A stretch of DNA of 36,715 bases from Deltaproteobacteria bacterium (lineage in GTDB: Bacteria; Myxococcota_A; Polyangia; Nannocystales; Nannocystaceae). Within the stretch, counting starts at the first letter, position 1, and every line of letters begins with the position of its first letter. The DNA is taken from the NCBI GenBank assembly GCA_022601155.1, contig JAHZJA010001451.1, forward strand, positions 1 through 36,715, given 5' to 3'. This document shows positions 9,199 to 18,439 of the stretch, piece by piece. The translations under genes were made by a program, and so were the position numbers. The notes below the pieces were generated by a model, which was given only the letters and a program-made list of their open reading frames with translations, was not told where the DNA came from and ran no database searches.

Positions 9199-10569
9199 TC
9201 AGGGCGCCGCGACCGAGGCGAGCGCGAAGCCGGTCATGTCGCTGTACGTGTACGGCTGCTGAAATCCCGTGATCGTGTCGAAGTTGCCCGTTGCCGGATC
9301 GATCCGATACGCGTCGTCGGACAGGCTCACCCCCCACACCATCCCCGAAAAATCGACGCCGACGCCGTGCACGTATTGAGGCAGAGCGATGGACTCGACC
9401 GGCATCAACGTGGCGGCGTCGATGGCCACCAGCGGATTGCTCCCGATCCACACGCGCCCCTGTTCATCTTCGACGCACCCTCCGTTGCCGCCCGAGTTGG
9501 GCAGCGTGTCCCAGGTCTCGGTGACCGGGTCGAACCGCGACAGCGTGGACGCACATGTGAAGACGTAGCCGCTCGCCCCGACCGTCATCCCGTAGCCCGA
9601 GGCCGGCATCGGCCAGATGTCGTAGGCGAACGTGCTCGCGTCGACGCGAACCAGCGACCCCTGACCGAGCTGGCTCGCCCAGAAGTTGCCGTCGGGATCG
9701 ACCGCCCCGCCGTAGAGTCCGAAGAAGTTGGGCACGACCTCTGGGATCTGCACCGAATCGGTGACCACCCCGGTCTCACCGTCCACCCGCAGGACCTCGA
9801 TGGGACCCTGGTCGATGACGCCCGCGGTCCACACCAGCTCGTCCTCGTACAAGCAGCTGACGGGATCTTGGACGCCGGGAGTCCAGGCCACCGGGCGCTG
9901 CGAGATGTAGTTGCCGGGCAAGAACCAGGCACGGCACTCCTCTAGGGCCCACGGTACGGAGACGTCATTCATCGACGTGTCGATCACCCCGTTGTTGTTG
10001 GTGTCGACGCAGTCGTTGAGATCGCCGTAGAATTTGGTGAGACCGCCGCTGCGATTGGCCACCGCCACGTTGCCGCTGAGGCTCACCGAGGTTCGCGACG
10101 GGCTCCCGGCGCCGTCTTCACGGGTCAGGTAGCGGCCTTCCTCGGCCAGGGTCGTCGTGTTGATCCGAGAGATGGTGCTCTGGGTCGAGTTCGCGATCCA
10201 GATATGCCCCGGGTTGACACCGGGTAGCCCGGCCGGACCCACGGGGCTGCAGGGCTGAACCCCAGTGGTGGTACCGCTGCTGTCGGACCCTGCGGTCGTT
10301 CCGCTACTGCTCGTGCTCGGGTCGACGGTGGGATCCGTCGTCGGATCCGTCGTCGAGCCCGTGGTGCCACTGGTCGCGGGCCCCGTGCTGTCGGCACTGC
10401 TTTGGCCGCTGGCGCTGACAGTGCCTCCCGTCGTCGACCCCGGCCCCACGCTGGTCGACCCCGAAGTGCGGCTGGAGGACCCTTCTCCCTCGGCTCCGGC
10501 AGGTCCGGGGTCGAAACAGGCGGGCAAGAGCAAGGACGACGACGCAAGGAGCAACGGCAAGTAACGCAT
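9199..10569 (-). CDS. Lipoprotein with Ser/Thr/Gly linker and beta-propeller (NHL/streptogramin-lyase-like) domain
   Basis: MRYLPLLLASSSLLLPACFDPG lipobox; TTGSTTDPTTDPTVDPSTSSSGTTAGSDSSG linker; repeated NFWASQLGQGSLVRVDASTF / GRVWIGSNPLVAIDAATL units. Start moved from 10626 to 10569 to fit the signal peptide. Confidence 0.8.
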   Translation of the reverse strand: MRYLPLLLASSSLLLPACFDPGPAGAEGEGSSSRTSGSTSVGPGSTTGGTVSASGQSSADSTGPATSGTTGSTTDPTTDPTVDPSTSSSGTTAGSDSSGTTTGVQPCSPVGPAGLPGVNPGHIWIANSTQSTISRINTTTLAEEGRYLTREDGAGSPSRTSVSLSGNVAVANRSGGLTKFYGDLNDCVDTNNNGVIDTSMNDVSVPWALEECRAWFLPGNYISQRPVAWTPGVQDPVSCLYEDELVWTAGVIDQGPIEVLRVDGETGVVTDSVQIPEVVPNFFGLYGGAVDPDGNFWASQLGQGSLVRVDASTFAYDIWPMPASGYGMTVGASGYVFTCASTLSRFDPVTETWDTLPNSGGNGGCVEDEQGRVWIGSNPLVAIDAATLMPVESIALPQYVHGVGVDFSGMVWGVSLSDDAYRIDPATGNFDTITGFQQPYTYSDMTGFALASVAAP

Positions 10570-10855
10570 GGGGACGACACCTCGCCGGAGGACAAGCGAA
10601 ACGACGACCCCCCGGCTACCTGTCATGGTGTCACAACGCGGGAGTCGATCACGCTACGTGTGTCACATTCCTCGAACGCGTGGACGCGAACGACGGCCAG
10701 ATCGCCGCGAGGACGCGAGCAGGCGTCACCGTCTTCGTCGTCCACGCGTCGCCACCGTCGCCCCGCAGCCGTGCGTTCTCGCCAACGCGTCTGTTGCGCA
10801 GATCGCTCGCCATCCCGCCCGAGGCTCGGCCCTTGGTACCCTCCGCTCGCCGCCA

Positions 10856-11737
10856 ATGCCCGTACGCTTCAAGATCGTCTCGGACTTCGACGGCGTATGG
10901 ACCGAGCAGGATGGCGAGGCGCAGGTGCTCCACGAGCATCTCGTCGACCGCTGTGCCGCGCTGGTCGGCAAGCCGCGCACCGTGACTGCTGCGGACCTCG
11001 ACGCCCTTGGCGCCGAGGTCCGGGCCGACCCCTCCGCGTACGGGTGGGCTCCCGACGGCCGGATCTCGGCATTTTCCGACGAAGACCCGCTGTGCGCGGT
11101 GGCGGGCTTGTGCCAGTTGGTTGCGCGCGCGCAGTCGGGCCAGGCGCACCGCTACCGCGTGGCGATCGAAGAGCGCTGGCCGTCGGTCCAGGCGTTCGCC
11201 GAGGAAGGCTTCGTCACCGCGATGAGGCGGTTCCGCGCCGAGCACCCGCCCTCGATCGCCCCCGATGCCCGCGAGCAGCTCCACGCGGTGACCGAGGCCG
11301 GGGCGGAGGTCGTGGTGGTCTCCAACTCCGAGCCCAGCAAGCTCGTGGCGTGGTTTTCGGCCGTGGGGATCGACGCAGGCGAAGGTCCCGGCCACACGCT
11401 GCGCATCCGCGGCTCGGCCGGCAAGCAGTTTCTGGGCGGCGATCTCGCGATCGATGTTCGGGGCCGACGGATCCACGTGGACCGCCCCCGCTACCGCGAG
11501 GCGATCGAGCAGGAGCGGCCCTCGCTGGTCATCGGCGACATCTTCTCGCTCGACCTCGCGCTGCCGCACGTCATGCGCGAGGATGGCCACCCGGCGGCGC
11601 CTCGCGCCCTCGCGCTTCGCCGCAACCGTCACACCCCGGCGTGGATCCTCGAAGACCGCGCGGCGGGAGCCATCGACCACGTGGTCGACCGCTTCGGGGA
11701 CCTCGCCACCGTCGTCGACCCCACTCCGGAGCGCTGA
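10856..11737 (+). CDS. HAD-family hydrolase/phosphatase
   Basis: MPVRFKIVSDFDGVWTEQDGEAQ (motif-I-like DFDGVWT), EVVVVSNSEPSKLV, LVIGDIFSLDLALPH. Start trimmed from 10568 to 10856. Confidence 0.7.
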   Translation: MPVRFKIVSDFDGVWTEQDGEAQVLHEHLVDRCAALVGKPRTVTAADLDALGAEVRADPSAYGWAPDGRISAFSDEDPLCAVAGLCQLVARAQSGQAHRYRVAIEERWPSVQAFAEEGFVTAMRRFRAEHPPSIAPDAREQLHAVTEAGAEVVVVSNSEPSKLVAWFSAVGIDAGEGPGHTLRIRGSAGKQFLGGDLAIDVRGRRIHVDRPRYREAIEQERPSLVIGDIFSLDLALPHVMREDGHPAAPRALALRRNRHTPAWILEDRAAGAIDHVVDRFGDLATVVDPTPER

Positions 11738-11740
11738 ACC

Positions 11741-13192
11741 TTGCCCGAAGAGTTCCTGCCGAGCTGGCTCGCAAACCTCCTGCCCTCGTGGGTCGAACAA
11801 CTGCTGCCCATCGCGCTGTTGCTGGCGGTGATCGCAGTCGTGATCGCCCGGCTGCCGAGGGTCGACCTCGACTACGACCCGCGGTACCGCGCCCGCCGGG
11901 TTCGCAACTGGCTGCCGGTCGGGCTGCTGTACTCGTTCTTCTACATGGGGCGGTACAACCTGACCGTCGCCAAGCGCGTGTTCGGGGACATGCTCGGCCC
12001 TGACGGCCAGTCGCTGATGACCAATGCCGACTTCGGCACGATCTTCGGCGTGGGGGCGACCGTGTACGGGTGCGCCTTCTTGGTGAACGGGCCGATCACC
12101 GACCGCATCGGAGGCAAGAAGGCACTGCTCATCGGCGGCCTGGGCACGGCAGTCGCCAACTTCGCCATGGGCTGGGTCACCATGACCCGCCAGACCGGGA
12201 ACCTGACGCTGGTGTTCGCGGTGCTCTATGGCGTCAACATGTACTTCCAGAGCTTCGGGGCGGTGGGGATCGTCAAGGTCAACGCCCCGTGGTTCCACGT
12301 CCGCGAGCGCGGCGTGTTCGGAGCCATCTTCGGCATCTTGATCTCGCTGGGCATCTACTTCGCGTTCGATGTGGGCGGGATGATCACGGGTGCGATGGAG
12401 CTGGAGTGGGTGTTCTTCATCCCCAGCGTGGTCATCGGCCTCACCTGGCTGGCGGTGCTGCTGCTGACCGTCGACCGTCCGGCGCAGGCCGGGTTCGACG
12501 ACTTCGACACCGGAGATGCCTCCTCGGGCGAGGAGCACCTGCCTCCGGATCCGGTGGTCGCGGTGTTCAAGCGGCTGCTGACCAACCCGATCGTCATGAC
12601 GATCGCGCTGATCGAGTTCTGCAGCGGCTTCCTGCGCCAAGCGATCATGCAGTGGTACCAGATCTACGCCAAGGCGCTGGGCGAGACCGACAGCTTCGTG
12701 TTCCAGAACTGGGGCATGCTGCTGTGCTGCGCAGGGATCATGGGCGGCGTGTTCGCGGGGGTCATCTCCGACCGGGTGTTCGGCTCGCGCCGTGGTCCGG
12801 TGGCGGCGGTGCTGTATGGCGCGATGCTGGTGAGCGCCATCGTGCTCTCGTTCGTGCTGGGCTCGCCCCTGCTGGGCCCGATCATCATCTTCATGTCCCT
12901 GTGCGTCATCGGGGTGCACGGCATGCTGTCGGGAACGGCCAGCATGGACTTCGGGGGGCGTCGCAACGCCGGCATTGCCGTCGGCATCATCGATGGCTTC
13001 GTCTACCTGGGTACGGGCGTGATGTCGTTCACCTACGGGCAGCTGCTCCCCGACAAGGGCGCAGGAACCTCGGGGGCCGACGACTGGATCGCCTGGCCGG
13101 TCGCGATGATTCCGGTGGCCCTCATCGGGTTCGTGCTCGCGCGTAGGGTGTGGAACGCCCGGCCCAAGGGCGGCGCCCAGGAGTCCAAGTAG
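11741..13192 (+). CDS. MFS transporter, organophosphate:phosphate antiporter (GlpT/UhpC)-like
   Basis: 483 aa with many TM segments; FYMGRYNLTVAKRVFG, GAFLVNGPITDRIGGKKALLIGG-type loop, GVFAGVISDRVFGSRRGPVA; TTG start. Confidence 0.8.
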   Translation: MPEEFLPSWLANLLPSWVEQLLPIALLLAVIAVVIARLPRVDLDYDPRYRARRVRNWLPVGLLYSFFYMGRYNLTVAKRVFGDMLGPDGQSLMTNADFGTIFGVGATVYGCAFLVNGPITDRIGGKKALLIGGLGTAVANFAMGWVTMTRQTGNLTLVFAVLYGVNMYFQSFGAVGIVKVNAPWFHVRERGVFGAIFGILISLGIYFAFDVGGMITGAMELEWVFFIPSVVIGLTWLAVLLLTVDRPAQAGFDDFDTGDASSGEEHLPPDPVVAVFKRLLTNPIVMTIALIEFCSGFLRQAIMQWYQIYAKALGETDSFVFQNWGMLLCCAGIMGGVFAGVISDRVFGSRRGPVAAVLYGAMLVSAIVLSFVLGSPLLGPIIIFMSLCVIGVHGMLSGTASMDFGGRRNAGIAVGIIDGFVYLGTGVMSFTYGQLLPDKGAGTSGADDWIAWPVAMIPVALIGFVLARRVWNARPKGGAQESK

Positions 13193-13205
13193 CCTCGGCA
13201 CGGCC

Positions 13206-14828
13206 ATGAACGCACCGAGACCAGCCCGCGACCGTGTCGTGTCCCTGGTCTTGCTGCTCGGTGTGGTGGCGATGCTCGGCGTGCGCCTCCACGTGCTCGA
13301 CGACGACTTCCCCAACCCCGATCTGGCTGGCATCGTCTACGAGGCCGAGCTCATACTCGATGGCGGGCGTCCGCATGTGGACACGGTGGGGATCAAGCCA
13401 CCGGGCGCGTTCGTGATGGTGGCAGCCGTGATCGCGGCTCTGGGTCGGTCGCTCGAAGCGGTCCAGCTCGCGCACGCGCTGTGGCTGCTGCTGGGCGGGC
13501 TGGGCGTGTGGTGGGCCGCGCGAGCCCTGCACGACCGCGAAGACGAGCCTCAGCTCGGACCCCGCTGTGCCGCGATCGCCACCGCCGTCTATCTCGTCAG
13601 CGCGGCGATGTTCTCCTACAACTACTCGTCGTGGATGACCCCAGCCCACGCGCTGGCCGTGGGCATGGCGATGCGAGGGCTGCGACGGGACTCCTCGCGC
13701 TGGCAGCTGGGCGCTGGGGCGCTGGCCTTGGTCGCGTTCGTCGTCATTCAGCGGGCGGCGGTGCTGGGCCTGTTGCTGCCCGCGCTGTGGATGTGGGCGC
13801 GGCGTCGCGGGTGGCCTGGCGCGCGCCCACGGGTGTTCGCGCTGTGGATCCTCGGCGCCGCCGCTGCGGTACTGCCCTGGGTCGTTTGGTACGCCGACGC
13901 GCTGGACACGTTGTGGGGTGCACTCGTTCCCGTTGCGACCGCCCTGGACTACCGCGCCGCGGCCGGAGGCGGCAGTGCGACATCGCTGGTGCGCGGGCTC
14001 GGACTGGTCGCGACCGTGTTTTGGTTTCCACTGAGCCTGGTCGTGTTGGCTGCGGTGGCTTCACGACTGGACGCCGCACGCGACGATCGTGGTCTGTGGG
14101 TCCCCGGTGTCGCCTGGCTGCTGGTCTCCGTGCTGGGCACGAGCTTGGGCGGCATGCGGTTCTTCCTGCACTACCTGGTGCAGTACGCCCCCGCGTTCGG
14201 GTTGCTCGCGGGACACCCCGCCCTGGCTCGACTCGGAGCGCGGGCGATGCCACCGGTGGCAGCTCGAGGCGCGCGGGTCCTCGCGAGTGTCCTCGCCGTC
14301 GCTGGCATTGCCCAGCTGGTGGAGATCGGCCTGGGCAAGGGTCACCGCTACGAAGCCATGGCGCGGCGCTTGTCGGGAGGCCAGACCGCCAGCCAAGCCG
14401 CAGGGGCGCACATCCGTCAGCGCAGTGCCCCCGACGACACCATCTTCGCGTGGGGCTGGACCGCGTGGCGTGTGTACTACTGGGCCCAGCGCCGCTCGCC
14501 CAGCCGCGTATACCGACCGCTCGGGGCGGTGACGACCTTCAACACCAACACTGCCTTCGATCCGGGGCGCAACATCGAGTTCCGCGACGGGCCGCTGGCC
14601 CGTGAGTTGATCGAGGCCTTCGACCGCCATCCTCCGCGGTACTTCGTGCTCAGCCCCTCGATGGTCCAGACCTTCGGGGCCCGACCCGATCCGCTGCACG
14701 ACTTCGTCGCCCTGCGCGATCGGCTGGCCGCCGACTACATACCCGAGGCCCAGTTCGGCGATCTTCGGCTGTTTCGAAGGCGCACCGTCGCGCCAGGCAC
14801 GACGCCGCCCCCCCTCCACGAGCGTTGA
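13206..14828 (+). CDS. Polytopic membrane protein, probable GT39-like (PMT-type) glycosyltransferase
   Basis: 540 aa; luminal-loop motif YEAELILDGGRPHVDTVGIKPPGAF; repeated hydrophobic segments; FAWGWTAWRVYYWAQRRSPSRVYRP near C-terminus. Confidence 0.65.
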   Translation: MNAPRPARDRVVSLVLLLGVVAMLGVRLHVLDDDFPNPDLAGIVYEAELILDGGRPHVDTVGIKPPGAFVMVAAVIAALGRSLEAVQLAHALWLLLGGLGVWWAARALHDREDEPQLGPRCAAIATAVYLVSAAMFSYNYSSWMTPAHALAVGMAMRGLRRDSSRWQLGAGALALVAFVVIQRAAVLGLLLPALWMWARRRGWPGARPRVFALWILGAAAAVLPWVVWYADALDTLWGALVPVATALDYRAAAGGGSATSLVRGLGLVATVFWFPLSLVVLAAVASRLDAARDDRGLWVPGVAWLLVSVLGTSLGGMRFFLHYLVQYAPAFGLLAGHPALARLGARAMPPVAARGARVLASVLAVAGIAQLVEIGLGKGHRYEAMARRLSGGQTASQAAGAHIRQRSAPDDTIFAWGWTAWRVYYWAQRRSPSRVYRPLGAVTTFNTNTAFDPGRNIEFRDGPLARELIEAFDRHPPRYFVLSPSMVQTFGARPDPLHDFVALRDRLAADYIPEAQFGDLRLFRRRTVAPGTTPPPLHER

Positions 14829-14830
14829 GC

Positions 14831-14876
14831 CCCGCGGCGAAGGGAGCCCGATCGAGCGCCATCCCGTAGCCGCGGG
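14831..14876. terminator. Candidate bidirectional hairpin between convergent genes
   Basis: Perfect 8-bp inverted repeat CCCGCGGC (14831-14838) / GCCGCGGG (14869-14876), starting 2 nt past the stop of the 13206-14828 CDS. Confidence 0.4.
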
Positions 14877-14986
14877 CACCCGCCCACGACGCCCCGCCGT
14901 TCATCGACGCTGCGTACGGGTGGCCGCCGGCCCCTTGCTCCGCCGGTCATCGACGCGGCGCGGTCGAAGTGTCCGCCCGAGGTGGC

Positions 14987-15787
14987 TCAGGGATCGGTGC
15001 TACCGACACACCAGATGTTGCTGGTGAATCCCGGCTGCCCGAACGTCTGGCAGCAGCCCCGCGCGATGACCTGCGAAGAGCCATAGCCGGTGAGAAAGCC
15101 GTGATAGTTCGTCCCCGATGTGACGGGAGCCCCGATCGCCTGATTTTGCGTGTAACCGGTCGCGCTCGGGATCGGGGGCAAGGCGAACCCGTTGTTGATC
15201 CTCCGGCTCCGCACGGAGGCCTTCATGTCGGCCGGAACGTTGACCCACGGACCTTTGGCGACCAGCTTCACCTGATGCATGCAACCGGTATAGGCGTACC
15301 CCGCGGTGACATACGTGGGCCAGAAGCTAAAGGCGCGAACCCGCGTACGGCGTCCGCCCTGAGTGTTGAACGATTGCTGGTAGGCGCGGAACTCGTCCTC
15401 GCCGTCGTCGACGGCGCTCCACTGCTCGATCGCCGTATCGACCGCCGATTCGAACCAACTCTGCACCGCGTCCGCTGAGTCGCCGGCCAATAGCCGCTCG
15501 TAGCTCTCCCGCAGGATCTGTTGGGCGGCCTCGGTTCCCACCGCTTCACACAGATCGCCGTAGTCCTCACACCCAAACGGCTGCGCGTGGCGGTCGAGCC
15601 AGTCGTCGACGGTCATGTCGACGTCGGTCACTGCCCACACCCCGCGGAGCTCGGCCTCGCTCAAGCCCAGAAAGTACCCTTCGTCGCCATCGTCGACCGG
15701 GCTGACGTCGCATGCGGGGCTGATGACGAGCCCGAAGACGAGCCCGATCATCGGGACCCACCGGAGCATGTTTTCTTTGTCTTGCAT
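14987..15787 (-). CDS. Hypothetical lipoprotein
   Basis: MQDKENMLRWVPMIGLVFGLVISPACDVSPVDDGDEG signal peptide/lipobox; no family recognised. Confidence 0.7.
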   Translation of the reverse strand: MQDKENMLRWVPMIGLVFGLVISPACDVSPVDDGDEGYFLGLSEAELRGVWAVTDVDMTVDDWLDRHAQPFGCEDYGDLCEAVGTEAAQQILRESYERLLAGDSADAVQSWFESAVDTAIEQWSAVDDGEDEFRAYQQSFNTQGGRRTRVRAFSFWPTYVTAGYAYTGCMHQVKLVAKGPWVNVPADMKASVRSRRINNGFALPPIPSATGYTQNQAIGAPVTSGTNYHGFLTGYGSSQVIARGCCQTFGQPGFTSNIWCVGSTDP

Positions 15788-15866
15788 GATTGAGTAGTTC
15801 ACCGAATCTGCAAGATTTTCACCGCCCAAGCTGCGCCCAATCGCCGCTCATCTACCGCTCATGTGC

Positions 15867-15912
15867 CGGTTTGGCCTCCACTGCCAAACCGACAGGGAGG
15901 ATGCCTCCCTGT
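15867..15912. repeat. Two back-to-back perfect hairpins
   Basis: CGGTTTGGC-ctccact-GCCAAACCG (15867-15891) immediately abutting ACAGGGAGG-atg-CCTCCCTGT (15892-15912). Confidence 0.85.
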
Positions 15913-15979
15913 TCTTCCACGAGCACCCGAGAGGACGACCCCTGACTCGACGATCGCCGAGCCAGGGCACGACGTCTCG

Positions 15980-17212
15980 CTACTGGCCGTAGCGCCACAT
16001 CTCGCCGCCGCCGCCACCGACGACCATCGAGCCGTCGTCGAACAGCTGGACCGCCGACAACGCCCCAACGCTGCCCAGGTCCTCGGGCGTGATGTCTTCC
16101 CACGTCAGCCCCGCGTCCTGGGAGATGACCACGAAGCCACCCGCGGAGGTCGGAATCTTCTCACCCACGGCGACCACGGTATCGCCCACGACGTCGAGGT
16201 CGTTGATCCCGGCCTGGTACTCGATGCCGGAATCGGCCAGCTCCACCTGCTGCCAGTCACCCGCGGCGTACGGATCGCCGTCGACCACGTAGATGAGCGG
16301 GAACCGCTCGCTCTGATCGTGCCCGGCGACGATCATGTGGGTGGTGCTCCACATGTGCATGTCGTGCAGCTCGCCGTCGCGGGTGTCGGGCTGCAGCAGC
16401 ACCGACTCGAAGTGGAACGTGGCCCCCGGAAGCTGCGAGGGCAGGTGCACCCGCGCGGGGTCGTTGATGAGGCTGCCGACGGCGTAGAACTGCTCGTCGA
16501 ACGCCATGATCCGTCGCACCTGGAAGGCCGGGGCATTGTCGGGGTCGGCGATCGCCGCCTCGCTGATGCTGTGGTGCTCCTCGAACACCCCTCCGGCGGG
16601 ACGATAGGCGGCCGACGTGCCCGTGAGCGAGTCGACGAGGATCTGCCCGGCCGGCGTCACCGCGGCGTTCTCACCCTGGCCGACCGAGGTGAAGGCGTTG
16701 TTGCTCGGCGTGTACAGCCCCGTGAGCTCGAGGTCGTCGGGGGTCGTCTCGTCGATGGACCACAGCGAGAAGCCGTCGAGCTGATCGGTGCCCGCGCCGT
16801 AGAGCACACCGTCGGGCCCGCGGCGGATGTCCATGGTCCGCACCTCGTTGAATGCGGAGTGGCTCTCCCGCGTGGCGCCGCCGTCGATGGTGGTGAACAG
16901 CCCCTCGCCCTCCGCGTTCTCGCCACATCCCGCGAACCCGGTCGACGCGTCGTCGAACCACATCGCGTTGGTTGCGGAGCCGCCACAGGGCCCGGCCAGC
17001 TCTGACCACTCCAGAAGTCCGCCTCCGGTCTCGTCGGCGGCGTCCTGTCCCGCGGTGCTGTCGCCCGTGTCGGAATCTTCGCCACCGGTCGTCTCCCCCC
17101 CGTCATCGGTCGGGGTTTCACCCGAGGTGGATCCCGGGCCGGGCTCGTCGGCGGGCGACAGATCGCACGCAAGAGCGGTCGCAACGGCACAAAGAGCAAG
17201 GGAACGCATCAT
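15980..17212 (-). CDS. Secreted lipoprotein with BNR/YCF48-like beta-propeller
   Basis: MMRSLALCAVATALACDLSPADEPG lipobox; WSELAGPCGGSATNAMWFDDASTGFAGCGENAEGEGLFTTIDGGAT and VVISQDAGLTWEDITPEDLGSVGAL repeats. Confidence 0.75.
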   Translation of the reverse strand: MMRSLALCAVATALACDLSPADEPGPGSTSGETPTDDGGETTGGEDSDTGDSTAGQDAADETGGGLLEWSELAGPCGGSATNAMWFDDASTGFAGCGENAEGEGLFTTIDGGATRESHSAFNEVRTMDIRRGPDGVLYGAGTDQLDGFSLWSIDETTPDDLELTGLYTPSNNAFTSVGQGENAAVTPAGQILVDSLTGTSAAYRPAGGVFEEHHSISEAAIADPDNAPAFQVRRIMAFDEQFYAVGSLINDPARVHLPSQLPGATFHFESVLLQPDTRDGELHDMHMWSTTHMIVAGHDQSERFPLIYVVDGDPYAAGDWQQVELADSGIEYQAGINDLDVVGDTVVAVGEKIPTSAGGFVVISQDAGLTWEDITPEDLGSVGALSAVQLFDDGSMVVGGGGGEMWRYGQ

Positions 17213-17553
17213 TTCGTGGGTCATCGTCGTTCGTCTCCGGCAGGTCATCGGCCTGCGCGGGAACAAGAGGGCGACCAAGCCCAATCGGATCACGGAAATT
17301 TCACGCGTAATCCCACGCGGCAGTGCAACGGCGGATCCGCGTCGGGGCACGCCGTACACCGACGGGCCATCACTCGTCGGGCCCAAACCGGGCCGCCGAG
17401 CTCGAGCCGCTCGCCCCACAGCGATGACCGGGAGACGGTTCCCGTGCTCCTGGTGCGGTCAAGACATCAAACGGCGAGCGTCGTCGCGGCCGGTCGTCAT
17501 GACTCACCCGGCTACACGGACGCAGCCTCCCGAAGGCCACGGCACCGCCGAGC

Positions 17554-18048
17554 TCATGCCTCGGCTTCGCGCTCGGTTCGTCCCCGGCTGCGCGCGCCGA
17601 GGTATCCGGCGATCGCACCGAAGCAGGTGGTGAACACGATCTGCGCCGCATCGACGGCGGGCATCGTGATCCATGCCAACCCCGACGCCACGACCAACAT
17701 CAACATCGCGGCAACGATCCGCGCCTCCTGGCGGCGCCGCTGCAGGCGGTACTCGTGACGGTGCCGCTGCTCCGCGCGCTCGATGGTGTGGCGGTGCCGT
17801 TGCTCACGACGAGCGATCGATAGCCGTCGCGACGCCAGCTCGCGCGCGATCTGACGGTCGTGCTCGTCCTCTTCGCGCTCGTTGCCGTCGCGGCTGCGCT
17901 CTTCGAGCGGCGGCGGGCAGGAGACAGTCTGGAAGCGATCAGGGCGAGGCTGGGCTGGGCCCGGGCGCTCTTCCGACAGCGGCGCGAGATCGTCCACTGG
18001 CTCGGGCGGTAGCTCGAGCGTGCGTTCTAGATCGTCGGGCCTGGACAT
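17554..18048 (-). CDS. Coiled-coil/two-TM hypothetical protein, layout reminiscent of DUF2335 membrane proteins
   Basis: MSRPDDLERTLELPPEP...; ARREQRHRHTIERAEQRHRHEYRLQRRRQEARIVAAMLMLVVASGLAWI...IVFTTCFGAIAGYLGARSRG. Start at 18048 chosen for the MSRPDD reading with GGGAGA upstream. Confidence 0.6.
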   Translation of the reverse strand: MSRPDDLERTLELPPEPVDDLAPLSEERPGPAQPRPDRFQTVSCPPPLEERSRDGNEREEDEHDRQIARELASRRLSIARREQRHRHTIERAEQRHRHEYRLQRRRQEARIVAAMLMLVVASGLAWITMPAVDAAQIVFTTCFGAIAGYLGARSRGRTEREAEA

Positions 18049-18079
18049 GGCTGTCTCCCGCGAGACAGCCGAGCCATGT
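18045..18079. promoter_or_regulatory. Hairpin overlapping start codon and probable RBS of the 17554-18048 CDS
   Basis: + strand ACATGGCTGTCTC-ccgc-GAGACAGCCgagCCATGT; perfect 9-bp core GGCTGTCTC/GAGACAGCC with 4-nt loop. Confidence 0.7.
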
Positions 18080-18117
18080 CGTGACCGGGGCTGGACGCCC
18101 ACGGCGCCAGCGTTCGT

Positions 18118-18405
18118 TCACCACAACAGCTCGACTGCGCGTTCCTCATCTCCTTTCACTAGGCGTACCTCGTACCCCTCGTCTCTCTGACGCAAGAACC
18201 AGTCGTACAGACGCAAGGCGTTGCGAACTGTTTCTGCATTCGACTGCGCATCGCTCCGTTCACGAATCGACTCCAGTCGTTCGTACGCAGTGTTGGAGAA
18301 GTCGATCTGTACTCGACGTCGTGCCCCCGCCGTTCGCTCTGCGGTCGTGGCCGTCCCCCCGCCTGATTCGGCCGCCAGCGTTGCAGTCTTCGTCCTGGAA
18401 ACCAT
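18118..18405 (-). CDS. Ribbon-helix-helix (Arc/MetJ/CopG-like) regulator
   Basis: RRVQIDFSNTAYERLESIRERSDAQSNAETVRNALRLYDWFLRQRDEGYEVRLVKGD: beta strand plus two helices typical of RHH. Confidence 0.75.
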   Translation of the reverse strand: MVSRTKTATLAAESGGGTATTAERTAGARRRVQIDFSNTAYERLESIRERSDAQSNAETVRNALRLYDWFLRQRDEGYEVRLVKGDEERAVELLW

Positions 18406-18439
18406 TGTGTGGCTACCGTCCTTCCGTCGCGTCTTCGTG

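Noticed and set aside
7257-9272. 671 aa + ORF spanning the LPMO-like gene and mtnA
   Set aside because: Shadow ORF; mtnA on the minus strand is unambiguous.
10649-13333. 894 aa minus-strand ORF opposite the HAD and MFS genes
   Set aside because: Composition (His/Asp/Arg/Gly-rich, few hydrophobic segments) is typical of an antisense shadow of GC-rich coding DNA; the + strand proteins have clear family motifs.
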